Positions 18,925 through 31,700 are shown, counted from the first letter of the stretch. The stretch: 64,000 bases of DNA from Melastoma dodecandrum (GCA_029817715.1 JARUPY010000087.1:3472001-3536000), one strand, 5' to 3'. A program made the numbers and translations. Notes: a model not told the origin generated them from the sequence alone.

Positions 18925-21711
18925 TGTAATACCTCAAATTTTATGGGCTAAAAAAAAAATCATTAATGGTCTTAGCCCATCCTTCTTTCAGCCCAACCCG
19001 TTTCCTAACCTTTTTTCGATTTTTATAAAACTCTTAACCTTATCGACTCCCATGATTTTCGGCATCCAAAAATAAGAAAAGGAAACAAATAATTTTACAT
19101 ATCCATTCAATCACGCGATGTGGGGGGAGAAATCGCCTTCCTAAAAGAATTCTTTCTTAAAAAGGGGTGTAGACACACGTATATAAAAAGGGGGGACACA
19201 CAGGGAAACGGGGGAGACACACAGACAGAGACTGACTGGAGCTACCACCTTCAGACGTTCATCCCACGGCTTAGCAACCCCAAGGTAGGTTCAACAGTAG
19301 TAATGGAAATCCTCCGTTATCAGCCCAAGCCTCCGCCAAAGTTGTCGGCAACCCCGAACACCACAAAATCCCACTCAACATCAACAATAGCAACGAGGAG
19401 CAAATCCATCTCGACGATCATGACGATCTCTTTTGCATAAGCTGCAGACTCCTCCGAGCTTAGTCGTTTCCATCGTCGATTAGGATGGATCTCTTAAACT
19501 TCTCGCGGCTGCACATCAGCATCGCGAGAAGTCATCTTACATTTTGATCAGTCACTTACTTGTGCAGGAATACCAGGGAAGGAAGAACTAGACGATTCCT
19601 AACTTCCATCCGTGGCATTATTCAGACATCATTAGCAATATATTAAGCTTCGTGATCCCAGATTCAGGCGTCTCGACTTCATCATCCGTTGTCGCCTTCA
19701 CCACCATCTTCAACACTGGGGTTACCTATGTCCGCAACCAGCCCTTCCCCCACTGTTGTCGAAGCACGTCTAAGACTTAGCCGACGCTGTCCATCAATAG
19801 CCGAGCCTTATCCCGAGTTCTCAGCGTCCCCTTTGACGTCCTCGAGCTCCATGGCCAAACCCATCTCCTCAAACAACCAAGGAGGCAGCCTATCCACCTC
19901 CCCGGCGAACCTTCCTTCCCGACGACCCTCCCAGAAATGGTGGCAGCCGCAAACTTGTTCTTTCGGTACCCACACCCCCCAGGATCGACGACGGCTCCAG
20001 CTCCCCTCGACCAGCAACGACCGGCGGTGGCGGTCAACCATCCCCGGCGTCCTCAAGTCCTAACGGCGACGGCTCGCTCCTCCTCTGGCACTTCCAGACT
20101 CACGACATCCCCGCCGCTCCCGTCTGAGAGTTGGAAAACCAGCGCCCTCCACGACGCCTCCCCGATCTCGGCTGTTGGAATCCAGCTAGTGCGACGCCCC
20201 TTTTGAGCCATCGACATGTGAGAACGGGTCTGCGATCGAGCTGCGATATCACCCGCGTCGTCGATTCCCTCTTCCAGTCGTGGGTATTTCTCGAGTTGAG
20301 GGGGGGAAGGATGAAACCCACACGGAGCTTCGTAGAAAGGTAAAATTTTACTTTCATCATTTTATTTTCATTTTTTTATTTTTTTAACGGTCATACGAAT
20401 TCACATTTTTTTTGTCTGATTACCTTTATAACAATTGATCAATCGGCATTTTAAACCTTAAGCCAACAGTTAGTTTTTTTTTTCTTTTAATAAATATTAT
20501 GTTCATTTTTTTAATAATCCTTGATCGGTCAACCTTTTTTAAGTTAAATGTCCATATGTTTATTCTTTTCTCATTATTATTTTCACAAAACATAGTTTTC
20601 GTCCGCATGTGTTTTGATAAGATGTGAATTTAGCTAAAATGACTTTAAACAGTAAGGGATTATTTTAATTAAAGGTAAACTTTTATAAACATTTTTAATT
20701 AATAACTATAATTTATTCAAATAATAGTTGCATAAATTTCGTTATTTGATCGTATTACGTATATTCGTTTAAGCAATTTTCATTGTTTTACATAAGAGAC
20801 ATGAAATACACAATCAAACTCATCTTTAAGTTAAAATATTGATCTACCTTATTTAAGAACTTTCTAACAAATTTCTTGGTTTATTTTTCATGAAAATTAA
20901 ACGAAAATTTCGAGGTAATCGACAAGACGATCTCAACACGGTGGAGGGTTCACTAAAGCGTCCCCAACTGATGGACTCAACGCCAATATAAGCCCCCTCC
21001 AGTCGGGCCTCAGGTACATGAGGGAGGTGCGGGCCTCCCGTTTTTTTTTATTTTCACATGTAACGGATTGCGGGCCCAAGTGCATAGGCCCGCAATCACC
21101 GCCCTTCCCCGTGCCCCTTTGATCTCAATAATTGTCTGTGCCTGTCCGCATGTCTTAGGCCCATAGGTTTATCGTCGCATGTGATTGTCAAACAAAACAT
21201 ACATGAGTTCGGGTCCAACGCCTGAATCGGGTCCAATGCCCGTTAACCAAAAGCAAACCTTTTGGAGCAAACGCCACCCTTTCGCATGTTTAAATGTAAG
21301 AGTTAGTAACTAGGAATCCCCGAATCTACTCTGGTTTTCCGACTTAAACCAAGCTTTTATAATCAAGTCGGTGGCGACTCCGTAATAGTTTACCTAGGTT
21401 AAACAATAACACATTTTACGAAGTCATTTTGGATGAGGGACTGACGACACGAGCCGCTCTTGGAATCTCCTAAAGCTTCCTCCTCGGGCCATGCGCTTCT
21501 TTTCGCCCGTCGCCTCTTAAGGAGCATGGAGATGATCGGCGAAGAGTCTGGGCAGACCCGGTCAGGAATCGAAGGAGGGACCGCCCTGATCTTTTCTGCA
21601 GCGTTCGACGCTCGAGTCGCGACGCCGACCGGAAGACTCTAGGGGAGCGGGCCCGGATCCTCGTGTCGTTCGAACCGCCTCGCGCGTGCTAGGCCGGAAG
21701 GCGCGCGTACA
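18925..21711 (+). repeat. Ogre 3' LTR (2787 bp)
   Basis: It runs TGTAATACC to GCGCGTACA. Compared with the 5' LTR it is 7 bp longer, with the net difference between about 5640 and 5700 of the 5' copy. Substitutions are concentrated in the same patch (19815-20340). A TATA-like TATATAAAAA lies at 19180-19189. Confidence 0.94.
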
Positions 21712-21716
21712 CTATT

Positions 21717-22350
21717 TCAGACTATTTTACTCGGGTCTTGTCCATCGTCAACCAAATAAAAAGAAACGGTGAAAGTATAGAAGACGTTAGAGTGATCGAG
21801 AAAATTTTACGCTCCCTACATCAGAGATTTGATCATGTTGTGGTTGCAATCAAGGAGAACAGAGATTTGGAGAATCTGTCCGTTGAGGAATTAAACGGAT
21901 CGTTACGGGTTCACGAAGAGCGGATGAACAAACACAAAAAAGAGCCATTGGAGCACGCCCTTCAAGTCAAGCATTCATTTGGCGAAAAGGGGAACGCATT
22001 TCACCGAGGTCGAGGTCGCGGTTATTCTCGTGGTGGCGATCGAGGTCGCTGGACAAATCAAGAAGTCGAAAAAGTGAACGATGAAAAGCCTTGAGAAAAT
22101 CCGAGAGGTCGTGGTAGAGGAAGAGAACGCGGACAAGGACGAAGAAGAGGAAGAGACGAATACGAGAAGGGGTACGACAAATCGCGGGTTGAGTGCTACA
22201 ATTGTCACAAAATGGGTCACTATGCCCGTAGTTGCTGGTACAATGAGGATGCAAAAGAAGAAGTCAATCTGGTCGAGGAGAAAGAAGCGAAAGACTCGAC
22301 GTTGTTGCTAACGCTCAACCAAAACGTTGATGGAGAAGGAAGCCAGTAGT
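21717..22350 (+). pseudogene. Copia gag, C-terminal part and zinc knuckle, with two in-frame stops
   Basis: The gag frame resumes at 21717 (SDYFTRVLSIVNQ, then EDVRVIEKILRSLHQRFDHV) immediately after the Ogre and the CTATT copy. It continues through an RG-rich stretch and a CCHC zinc knuckle (CYNCHKMGHYARSC) that binds RNA. The stops are TGA at 22092-22094 and TAG at 22347-22349. The second replaces the Trp expected before YLDNGASNHMCG, a simple G-to-A change. The copy cannot make an intact Gag-Pol. Confidence 0.9.
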
Positions 22351-25300
22351 ATCTCGACAACGGTGCTAGTAACCACATGTGTGGCGACAAATCGAAATTT
22401 GTGGAGCTGGAAAAAAGGGCGACCGGGAGTGTCACGTTTGAAGATTCTTCTAAAATTCAGATTGAAGGCAAATGTACCATTTTGATTCGGTTGAAGGATG
22501 GTACTCACAAGTTTATTTCCAATGTGTATTATGTTCCTAGATTGAAGAGTAATATTTTGAGTTTGGGACAACTCATGGAAAGGGGCTACGAGATTTTGAT
22601 GAAGGATCGAAATCTTTGGCTACGGGATGGGAGCGCTAACTTGACTGCGAAGGTGACGCTGTCGAAGAATAGGATGTTTTCGCTCCCTACACAAACCGAA
22701 GAGCCGAATTGCTTGCAAGTGTGTGTGAAGGATTCATCATGGTGTTGGCATATGAGGATGGGACATCTCAATTTTGGTAGCCTGAAAATGATGTCCGAAA
22801 AGAATATGGTGAAGGGGATGCCTTTGATCGATCATCCGAATCAACTCTGTGAAGCGTGTCTTCTCGGCAAACACGCAAGGAAAAGCTTTCCGAAAGAAGC
22901 AACGTCAAGAGCGATGGAGCCGCTCGAATTAATTCATGCTGATGTTTGTGGACCGATCAAGCCGTCGTCTTATGGTAAAAGTAATTATTTTTTACTTTTC
23001 ATCGATGATTTTAGACGGAAGACTTGGGTTTATTTCTTAAAGAAAAATCTGAGTGTTTTGATGTTTTTAAAAATTTTAAGGCTTTGGTCGAGAGGAGAGT
23101 GGTTATGTTATTCGGGCGTTGAGAACCGATAGAGATGGAGAGTTTATTTCTGGTGCTTTTAACCGTTTTTGTGAAGAACATGGTATTAGGCGCTTCCTCA
23201 CGGTTCCAAGATCACCGCAACAAAACGGAGTGGCTGAAAGAAAAAATCGGACCATTCTCAATATGGCACGGAGCGTCACGAAAAATAAGAAGATGCCTAA
23301 GGAGTTTTGGGCAGAAGCAATGGCTTGTGCCGTGTATCTCATCAATCGTAGTCCGACCAAAAGCGTGAAAGATCAAACACCCATTGAAGCATGGAGCGGA
23401 AAGAAGCCGGATGTATCTCACTTAAGGATCTTTGGGAGTATTGCTTATAAGCATGTGCCGGATCAAGAGAGAACGAAGCTTGACGATAAAAGCGAGAAAT
23501 TTGTGTTCATCGGCTTTGACGGAAAATCAAAGGGGTACAAGCTCTACAACCCTATCAACGGGAAGGTTATTGTGAGTCGTGATGTGGAGTTTGATGAAGA
23601 TGCTTCTTGGAATTGGGAAGCACAAGAAGATGTTGTCGACGGATTTTTTCCATTTTTCGATGAGGAAATTCAAGGAGAAGAAACATGGCAGCCCGTAGTT
23701 CCTCCGACGACGCCGAACACATCTCCTAGTGCATCTTCATCAAATGGAAGCTCTAACGAAGGATCGCGAAGGATGAGAACTATTCAAGATCTTTACGAAA
23801 ATACGGAGGTAATCGATGATGTCTCTATGTTTTGTCTTTTGGCCGAAACTACACCTTTGAGTTTTGAAGAAGCTAGTAAGGAGAAGAAATGGAGACAAGC
23901 CATGGACGAGGAGATTCGAGCCATTAAAAGGAATGACACGTGGGAACTTGCTTCTCTACCTGCGGGTCAAAAATCAATTGGTGTGAAGTGGATATTCAAG
24001 GAGAAAAAGAATGCCAAAGGTGTCGTAGAAAAATATAAAGCGAGACTTGTCGCCAAGGGGTATGCGCAACGACATGGAGTGGACTATGAAGAGGTATTTG
24101 CTCCGGTTGCTCGTTTAGAAACAATCAGATTCTTTATTTCTTTTGCGGCACAAAGAAACTGGAAAATTTTTCAATTGGACGTGAAGTCGGCGTTTCTTAA
24201 CGGTTTCCTTGAAGAAGATGTATTTATGGAGCAACCAAAAGGTTATGTGGTGAAAGGACAAGAAGAAAAGGTTTTGAAGTTGAAAAGGGCTTTGTACGGT
24301 CTCAAGCAAGCGCCTCGAGCATGGAGTCGGATTGATGCCTATTTTCGGGAGAAAGGTTTTGTGAGATGTCCTCATGAGTATGCACTTTATGTGAAGATGG
24401 ATAAAAATGGAGATTGTTTGTTTGTATGCCTTTACGTGGACGATCTAATTTTTACAGGAAATAATCCGAGTCTCTTTGAAGATTTCAAGAATGATATGGC
24501 CCGAGAATTCGATATGACAGATATTGGCCTAATGTCATTTTACCTTGGATTAGAAGTGCATCAATCGGATGATGAAATTTTTGTTTGTCAACAAGCATAT
24601 GTGAAGGAGGTTCTTGACAGATTCAAAATGTCGAATAGCAAACCAGTGTCTACCCCAATGGAGGTCAGAGCTAAATTGTGCAAAATTGACATGGGAAATA
24701 AGGTGGATCCGACACTGTTCAAAAGTCTTGTGGGATGTCTAAGGTACTTGACATGTACTCAGCCGGATATCCTTTTTAGTGTGGGGATTGTTAGTCGATT
24801 CATGGAGATACCCACGACGAAACACATGAAGGCGGCGAAGAGGATTTTGAGGTACTTGAAAGGTACAAACGATTTTGGGTTGTTTTATTCGTCGTCCAAT
24901 GAATTTCAACCTGTTGGATATTGCGACAGTGATTTTGCCGGAGACTTAGATGATCGGAAAAGTACAACTGGATTTGTGTTTTTTATGGGGTCTAATGCGA
25001 TTTCGTGGAGTTCGAAGAAACAGGCGATCGTCACTCTATCTTCCTGCGAGGCTGAATATGTCACGATTACGGCATGCGCTTGTCACGCAATTTGGCTAAG
25101 GAGAATGTTGAAGGAGATAGGCTTGGCAGAGAATGAAGCAACCACGATCTTTGTCGATAACAAATCTGCTCAAGCATTGGCAAGGAACTGTTTTTCATGA
25201 TCGAAGTAAACACATCGATAGACGCTATCATTTCATCCGAGAGAGTGTTATGAAGAAGGAGATCAAGCTTGAATATGTAAAATCTGCCGATCAAGTTGCG

Positions 25301-25389
25301 GATATTTTTACGAAGCCTCTTGGAGTGAATGTTTTCAGCAATATGAGGAGCATGCTTGGAGTCATGAAGAAAATTAATTTTAAGGGGAG
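22350..25389 (+). pseudogene. Copia pol (protease, integrase, RT, RNase H), frameshifted
   Basis: Pol has the protease motif DNGAS (about 22356), the GAG_pre-integrase H/C region (HMRMGHLNFGSL, CEACLLGKHARKSF) and the integrase core (VCGPIKPSSYGKSNYFLLF; SPQQNGVAERKNRT). Reverse transcriptase follows (KWIFKEKKN, LDVKSAFLNG, YVDDLIFTGN near 24435) and RNase H (YCDSDFAGD, SSCEAEYV). Damage: a one-base loss in an A-run near 23040 and a compensating shift near 23095 inside integrase. A further shift near 25190, just before VFHDRSKHID, separates the last RNase H residues. The long open part is 23119-25200. The element is Ty1/Copia by domain order (integrase before RT); I did not assign the sub-lineage. 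Confidence 0.92.
25378..25389 (+). promoter_or_regulatory. Copia polypurine tract
   Basis: TTTTAAGGGGAG directly precedes the 3' LTR. Confidence 0.85.
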
Positions 25390-25685
25390 TGTTGAAAGTA
25401 AAATTAATGTTGGGATTTTAATATCGAATTTAATATGTTTTTAATGGGGTATATTAGATGATTTTTATGGTGGAGTTTGGTAACGTAGATTTGTTTTATT
25501 TTAGACAGATGAATAGTCTGATGATTTGCCCTTTAAATTCTCTTGTAAGGTAGTTTTTCAATACAGAGCGTTGAGAGTCTTCCCCAAAATTGTCAGATTA
25601 TTTTTTCAGATAGCCTAACCCTTCCCCCGACGAGTCTACCGATTTTTCAAAAAATTGCAGCGAGCACCCGCCAACGTTTACAACA
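25390..25685 (+). repeat. Copia 3' LTR
   Basis: It runs TGTTGAAAGT to GTTTACAACA, homologous to 3608-3902. It is followed by the TGGAG duplication (25686-25690) and then by tubulin coding sequence. Confidence 0.93.
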
Positions 25686-27094
25686 TGGAGAAGGCGATGC
25701 CCATGACCACCTCCAGCTCGAACGCATCAATGTGTACTTCAATGAGGCGTCGGGCGGGCAGCACGTTCCACGAGCGGTCCTTATGGATCTGGAGCCGGGG
25801 ACCATGGATATCATTTGGTCGGGGCCTTATGGCCAGATCTTTAGGCCGGATAACTTTGTCTTCGGCCAGTCTAGGGCCGGGAACAACTGGGCCAAGGGGC
25901 ATTACATTGAGGGTGCTGAGCTGATTGATGCTGTTCTGGATGTCGTGAGGAAGGAGTCCGAGAACTGTGATTGCTTGCAAGGTAAGGCAACGTTGATTGC
26001 TGACCGTGATTCGGGGAATAATTATCCCGGGATTTGAGTTATTGAATCCGAGCCGGATGTTGCAGGATTTCAAGTTTGCCATTCGCTTGGGGGAGGGACT
26101 GGATCTGGTATGGGGACGCTTTTGATCTCGAAGATCAGGGAGGAGTATCCTGACAGGATGATGCTCACATTCTCCGTCTTCCCTTCCCCAAAGGTCTCGG
26201 ACACCGTCATTGAGCCATACAATGCCACGCTCTTAGTGAACCAGCCGGTAGAAAATGCAGACGAGTGCATGGTTCTTGACAATGACGCACTATATGACAT
26301 CTGCTTCGGGACCCTGAAGATTAGCACTTCTAGCTGTGAGTATCGATCGCTTTGTGTCTTTTTGAATAGTCGCAAATCTGCATAGTCAACAGCCCATCTG
26401 ATTTTCAGTTTTCATCGTACAGTTGGTGACCTTAATTACTTGATATCGGCAACGATGAGCAGCGTGACATGCTGCCTCAGGTTCCCGGGTCAACTGAACT
26501 CAGACCTCAGGAAATTAGCGGTGAACTTGATCCCATTCCCCCGTCTTCACTTCTTCATGGTGGGATTCGTGCCACTCACCTCCCGCGGCTCCCAGCAGTA
26601 CATATCTCTTACCGTCCCAGAGCTAACCCAGCAAATGTGGGATGCAAAGAACATGACGTGTGCTGCGGATCCTCGCCACGGAAGGTATCTGACTGCCTCG
26701 GCAATGTTCTGGGGGGAAATGAGTACCAAAGAGGTCTACGAGCAGATCATCAACGTGCAGAACAAGAACTCTTCCTACTTCGTGGAGTGGATCCCGAACA
26801 ACGTCAAATGTGTGTGATATCCCACCCAGGGGACTTAAGATGTTGTCCACTTTCCCGGGCAACTCCACCTCGATCCAGGAGATGTTCAGAAGGGTCAGCA
26901 AGCAGTTCACAGTGATGTTCCGGTGCAAGGCCTTCTTGCACTGGTACACAGGTGAAGGGATGGACGAGATGGAGTTCACTGAGGTAGAGAGCAACAAGAA
27001 TGATCTGGTGGCAGAGTATCAACAATACCAGGATGCAACAATCGATGAGGAGGGGGAATATGAAGATGAATTAGAGGCGGATGAGGAACAGTGA

Positions 27095-27364
27095 GCGGAA
27101 CATCCTTCTCCCGGACCGACCGTGTGTGTGTGTGTGTTTAAAGACACATAAAAGTACACCGATGTTGTGCCCCTAGTCGATTTCTTCCACTTCCTCCCCG
27201 TAACGTTTCTGCGATTTCTCTCGTGTCAAGGGATGGCAAAGTTGTCCGTCTTTCTGTGTGCTTCAATAAAGCAGCCCAGGAGATGTATTGCAGCTGTTGT
27301 TTGTCGTGTGTTTCTAAACATATCATCCTGGTCAGAAATGAATGATTTCGACATTTGTAATTAC
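27095..27364 (+). other. Former 3' UTR of the tubulin copy
   Basis: After the TGA at 27092-27094 there is a GT microsatellite (about 27121-27137). An AATAAA polyadenylation-type signal near 27266 follows. No other gene is seen. Confidence 0.5.
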
Positions 27365-27640
27365 TCAGTGATCATCGATGAGGGGGATTCTTTTTTTTGT
27401 ATAAATCATCGATACCATGAATGACAAAGTTCTTTCCATGAAGTTCTCATCATCGCAACTGCAGGGACTTGAACAATCCTCTGGCGCAATAACATGCGAA
27501 GATTCAAAAGACTTTGTCTGAGTCACCTTATATGCTAAAACGAAGCCGTTGTCTGAGTCGTCCCAAATCTTCAACCGACGAGACTTTACCTCCAGGTTTT
27601 CCATCTCCTGTGAATCACCGAAGTTAGATACCTCCCAGAA
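27365..27640 (-). pseudogene. Unidentified minus-strand gene, downstream part, cut by the SIRE-like Copia
   Basis: A minus-strand frame reads IFWEVSNFGDSQEMENLEVK, then SRRLKIWDDSDNGFVLAYKV and VTQTKSFESSHVIAPED. It stays open upstream until the retrotransposon border at 27646. The residue make-up looks like real protein, but I do not recognise the family. Its 5' part may lie on the other side of the element (36010-36200), where a TATA box and protein-like minus-strand frames occur. The stop is near 27365. Confidence 0.4.
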
Positions 27641-27646
27641 TATGTG

Positions 27647-28262
27647 TGTTGGGACAGTTTTGATGATGAACCGGATCCTCTGTACTACAGAAGGTCGAAC
27701 ATTCTATTCTACAGAAGCTTCTCATATTGAGGATCTTTTTGTAAGAATCATTGTTGTAATTAAATGATTAGTTATCAATTATTTAATTCCGAAATATACA
27801 TTATCTGATTAAGATATTCGTCTAATCAGATTACCATGATTTGATTTCCAAATAATCATATTGGAGATAATATTTCTCATAGAAGGAAATAAGATCTCTA
27901 TTTATGCAAAGGTTCTACTAGTTGGTCTACAGGCTTCTGTAAGCTCTTACGACCTCTATATGACCGTTATTTGGATACCTATCACCACCACCTGTCCAGA
28001 TACATTCTCACGTGTGTCTTTATCAGGATGGAACGAATTATTACACCAATGGAAATAAATCTTCGATTATTTCCATCTGGAGAAGGCTATCGAGCAGAAC
28101 CTTCTGCGATACCTTCTATTGTGCCCTATTCATGGAAAATATATCATAATCCTATTCTGATTTATTTTCTACCAGCATACTTGCACGTATATTTTATTCC
28201 TGTACATTAATTATTTTGTTAACTAATTCTTTATTTCTTGTTTTGCAGATTAGGTTTTTATT
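27647..28262 (+). repeat. SIRE-like 5' LTR, only the first 616 bp retained
   Basis: It starts TGTTGGGACAG and matches 33608-34224 closely. After ATTAGGTTTTTATTTT the sequence departs from the 3' LTR and continues CTACCAGCATACTACAC. CTACCAGCATACT also occurs about 96 bases earlier in this LTR (28168), so the deletion may have used that short homology. The TATA box, R-U5 and primer-binding site are therefore missing. Confidence 0.85.
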
Positions 28263-28779
28263 TTCTACCAGCATACTACACACCTTTCTCCATAGAAGCT
28301 ATTAGCTCTATGACTGTTGCTATTCTGTAGAAGCCTACGCTCTATCAGAATCAACCCGCTACTGCACAGAAGCTTTAAGCTTTGTGAAAACCGACTTTGT
28401 TCTATTCTGTAGAAGCTTACGCTCTATTAGAATTTAACCTCTGTTCCACAGAAGCACCTTGTTCTGTGAGAAATGATTTGTTGCTCTACTTTGTAGAAGC
28501 ATACGGTACATTCTACAGAAGCAAACTTTCTGTAAATATCACATTTGGCATTTTGTTTTTGTTCTGCAGAAGCTTGCTGCTCTACGAGAATTCAACAACT
28601 GCCACCTGAAAGCAAATTCTCAGCTCTGTCATATTGACACTCGTGCTCTGTTTAACAGAGGCCTGATTGTGTTAACTTGACGACTGACTTCTACCCAACA
28701 GAAGCTTGCTTCTTTGTTGAGGTTCTATTCGTCAACGTTCTATTCTGTAGAAGCATAATACTCTATACGAATCGAATAC
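28263..28779 (+). other. SIRE-like leader with repeated TCTGTAGAAG words
   Basis: This non-coding leader before gag has diverged repeats built around TTCTGTAGAAGC, CACAGAAGC and CTACAGAAGC, spaced about 30-95 bases apart. No reading frame of note is present. Confidence 0.6.
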
Positions 28780-31700
28780 ATGGCTGAAAACTATAATGTG
28801 CCTAAACCACATGTTGGGAATCCTCCCATTTTCGATGGTAAGAATTTTGCCTATTGGAAAATTCGTATGAGCGCATTTGTTGATGCTATTGACGAAGACT
28901 TATGGTCTTATATAGAAGATGGTCCCCCTTCTATACCAGAGAACCAACGATTTGATCGAGAAGGTCATCCTACACGGGAATATCTTAAGATCAGACGACT
29001 CACTAAAACGGCAAAGTATTTGATGTTCAATGCTATGTCAGAAGGTGAATTCGTCAAAGTTTCAACTTGCACTTCGGGCAAGGAAATCTGGGATAAACTT
29101 GTCACCATGTATATTGGGACAGACCAGATAAGAGAAACTAAGGTGAATTTCTTAATTCACCAACATGAAAATTTCACTACGAAGGCTGATGAATCTGTAG
29201 AACAAATGTTCCAGAGACTTAACCTTCTAGTTGATGCCCTAACTCATCTGGGCAAATCCTATCAAAATTCTAAACTAGTTCGAAAGGTTCTGCGTACTCT
29301 ACCCAAATCATGGGAAGCCAAGAAAACGGCTATAGAGGAAGCTAAAGACCTATCTACTCTTCGACTAGATCAATTGATGAGCTCCTTAATCTCGTATGAG
29401 ATGGAAAGATCCACTCAACCTGATATAAAGAGAGCACCTGTAGCTTTCAGAGCATCAGAAGAACCTACAGAAGGTTCAGATGATGAAGCAGAAGCTGATT
29501 CGGATGATGAACTCGCAATGATAGCTAAACGCCTTTTGCGGTTCGCCTCCAAAAAGCGCTTTAATAAGAAAAGCCAAAATCACATGGACCCAAAATCGGT
29601 CACATGTTATAAATGCAAAAAGAAAGGGCATTACAGTATAGAATGTCCTTTACTTAAAGAAAAGGAGAAACCTTCTCCTAAACACAAGTTCAAGAAAGCA
29701 ATAGCTTCTTGGGCAGAACTTGATGATTCTGATGATGAGGAAGCACAAATGTGCCTCACAACTCACACAGAAACTCAAAATGAACTTAATACCTGCTTTC
29801 AAACAGAAACTGTTGAAAGTGAATGGTATCTGGATAGTGGATGCTCCAGGCACATGACCGGAGACCCATCCAAATTCTCTCAACTGACTCTACAATGTGG
29901 AGGGTCGGTTAAATTCGGTGACAATAGCAAAGGCTCTGTCATTGGCAAAGGTACCATTGGAAGTTCTGACTCCATGGTCATCGATGAGGTTCTGTTGGTT
30001 ACAGAACTCAAACATAATTTGCTGAGCATTAGCCAGCTTTGTGACAAAGGTTATAAAATAACTTTTGATCAAGACAAGTGTTCCGGAATCCTGAACAATG
30101 AAGTTCGCTTCATTGGGACTCGTAAGAGGAACATCTATACCTTGACTCAGAATAGCTTATGTACTACAGAAAACTGCCTTCTGACAGTCAAAGATGAAAG
30201 CCTACTATGGCATAGAAGGTTGGGACACTCCAACTTCAAATTGTTATCCAAGCTTGTGAAAAAGGATTTGGTTAAGGGATTACCCAATATCCGTTTTGAG
30301 CATGACAGCTTCTGTGAAGCATGTTCACTTGGAAAACAAACTAAATCTTCATTCAAATCCAAGAATGAAGTTTCTACTTCTCAACCTCTTGAACTTCTAC
30401 ATATGGATCTATTCGGACCTACTAGAGTTCAGAGTGTCGGCGGTAGAAGGTACTGTCTAGTTGTAGTTGATGACTACTCTAGATACACGTGGGTTAAATT
30501 TCTAACTCACAAAAGCGATGCTTTTGAAACTTTCATTAAGCTAGCTAAGAAACTACAGAATGAAATCGGATCTTCTGTAAAAGCTATAAGAACGGATCAT
30601 GGTACTGAGTTTGAAAACCATGACTTCGCTATTTTCTGTGACGAACATGGTATCGATCACAATTTTTCTGCTCCTTATACTCCTCAACAGAATGGAGTAG
30701 CAGAACGGAAAAATAGAACTCTAATAGACATGGCTAGAACCATGATGTGTGAGAGCTCTGCTCCACAGAACCTATGGGCAGAAGCTGTTAATACAGCATG
30801 CTACATATCAAATAGGGTTCTACTCAGACCCATACTTGAGAAAACTCCCTATCAACTATACAGGGGGAGAAAACCGAACATATCCTATTTCTACTCCTTT
30901 GGAAGTCCATGTTTTATCTTGAGACCTTCTAAGGACAATTTAGGAAAGTTCGAAGCTAAGACAGATGAGGGCATCTTTCTTGGATACTCTTTGTCTAGCA
31001 AAGCTTATAGAGTTCTAAACAAAAGAACTTCTACTATAGAGGAGTCTATTAATGTAAAAATTAATGACCTTCCTACTATCAATACAAGAGATGTTATATC
31101 TCTAGAACCTACAGAAGATTCTGTAGAAACTCCACCCTCTACGAAAGAGAAGGGTGAACCTTCTGTTCAAGAGTCTAAAAATAACCTTGAACAAACGAAT
31201 GATAATTCTGAAGAACATTCTCAGAATAATCAGCAAAGTGATATTAGAGCACCTGCTCTTTAACAAAGACGGCATCCTATAGACCAAGTCATAGGAGATC
31301 TTAACAGAGGCATACAGACAAGACGTTCTGTAAACGCCTTCTATGAACACTCGGCTTTTCTATCACAGAAAGAGCCAGAAAATATCGATGAAGCTCTAAA
31401 AGATCCAGATTGGATACTTGCTATGCAAGAGGAGCTTGATCAATTCGAAAGGAACAAAGTGTGGTCACTTGTTCCTAAACCTGACGAGCCTGACAAGGAG
31501 GTTTCCACTCCTGTCATAACCGTCTCCCCTGATCTCAAGCTAAAAGGAGTCGTTTCTGAGCCGCAGAAGGTATCTCGGAAGCATGCAGCCACTCCTACCA
31601 AAAAGCTTCTCCATGATGCCATGAAACCCGGAGGAGTCTCCTCTAGGACCAGGCTGAAACGGAAAGAGCCCAAGACGGTCAGCACCTCTATCATTGATAT

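Larger units (their letters stand above)
4300..21711 (+). mobile_element. Ogre/Tat-type Ty3/Gypsy LTR retrotransposon, 17.4 kb, structurally complete
   Basis: The parts in order are: a 2780-bp 5' LTR; a primer-binding site; ORF1 (7792-8967); gag-protease (9167-13105); a predicted intron; reverse transcriptase, RNase H, archaeal-type RNase H and integrase (13375-16824); a long 3' non-coding stretch with repeats; a polypurine tract; and a 2787-bp 3' LTR. An extra ORF1 before gag, the second (archaeal-type) RNase H before integrase, a frame-restoring intron and very large size are the recognised marks of the Ogre/Tat lineage. All three frames are open and the target-site duplication is exact, so this is a young and possibly autonomous copy. 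It is nested in Copia gag in the same orientation. Confidence 0.93.
3608..25685 (+). mobile_element. Ty1/Copia LTR retrotransposon (4.66 kb) containing a nested Ogre element
   Basis: This is a complete Copia element by structure. It has a 295-bp 5' LTR (3608-3902), an initiator-Met-tRNA type primer-binding site, a gag-pol frame, a polypurine tract and a 296-bp 3' LTR (25390-25685), flanked by TGGAG duplications. Its gag is interrupted at 4299|21717 by a 17.4-kb Gypsy element. Without that insert and one CTATT copy the Copia is about 4661 bp. The two LTRs differ at about 14 positions by hand count (near 5%). The polyprotein carries stops and frameshifts, so the copy is inactive. Confidence 0.93.
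3487..27094 (+). pseudogene. Beta-tubulin pseudogene, split by a nested retrotransposon insertion
   Basis: Beta-tubulin polymerises with alpha-tubulin into microtubules. Exon parts are 3487-3607 and 25691-25981 (one exon before insertion), 26065-26335 and 26423-27094. The GTAAGG...GCAG intron (83 bp) falls after DCLQ and the GTGAGT...ACAG intron (87 bp) before FGDLN, the usual plant positions, so this is a genomic copy and not a retrocopy. GGQCGNQI (with a following G to R change), [35 protein letters not shown] and [12 protein letters not shown] are all present. The start codon is replaced by TCT at 3487-3489, the eighth codon is TAG (3508-3510), and a deletion near 26810 shifts the frame before CDIPPRGLK. 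The reading frame TG-E-GDAH runs correctly across 3607|25691. The copy was probably dead, or died, independently of the insertion. Confidence 0.93.
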
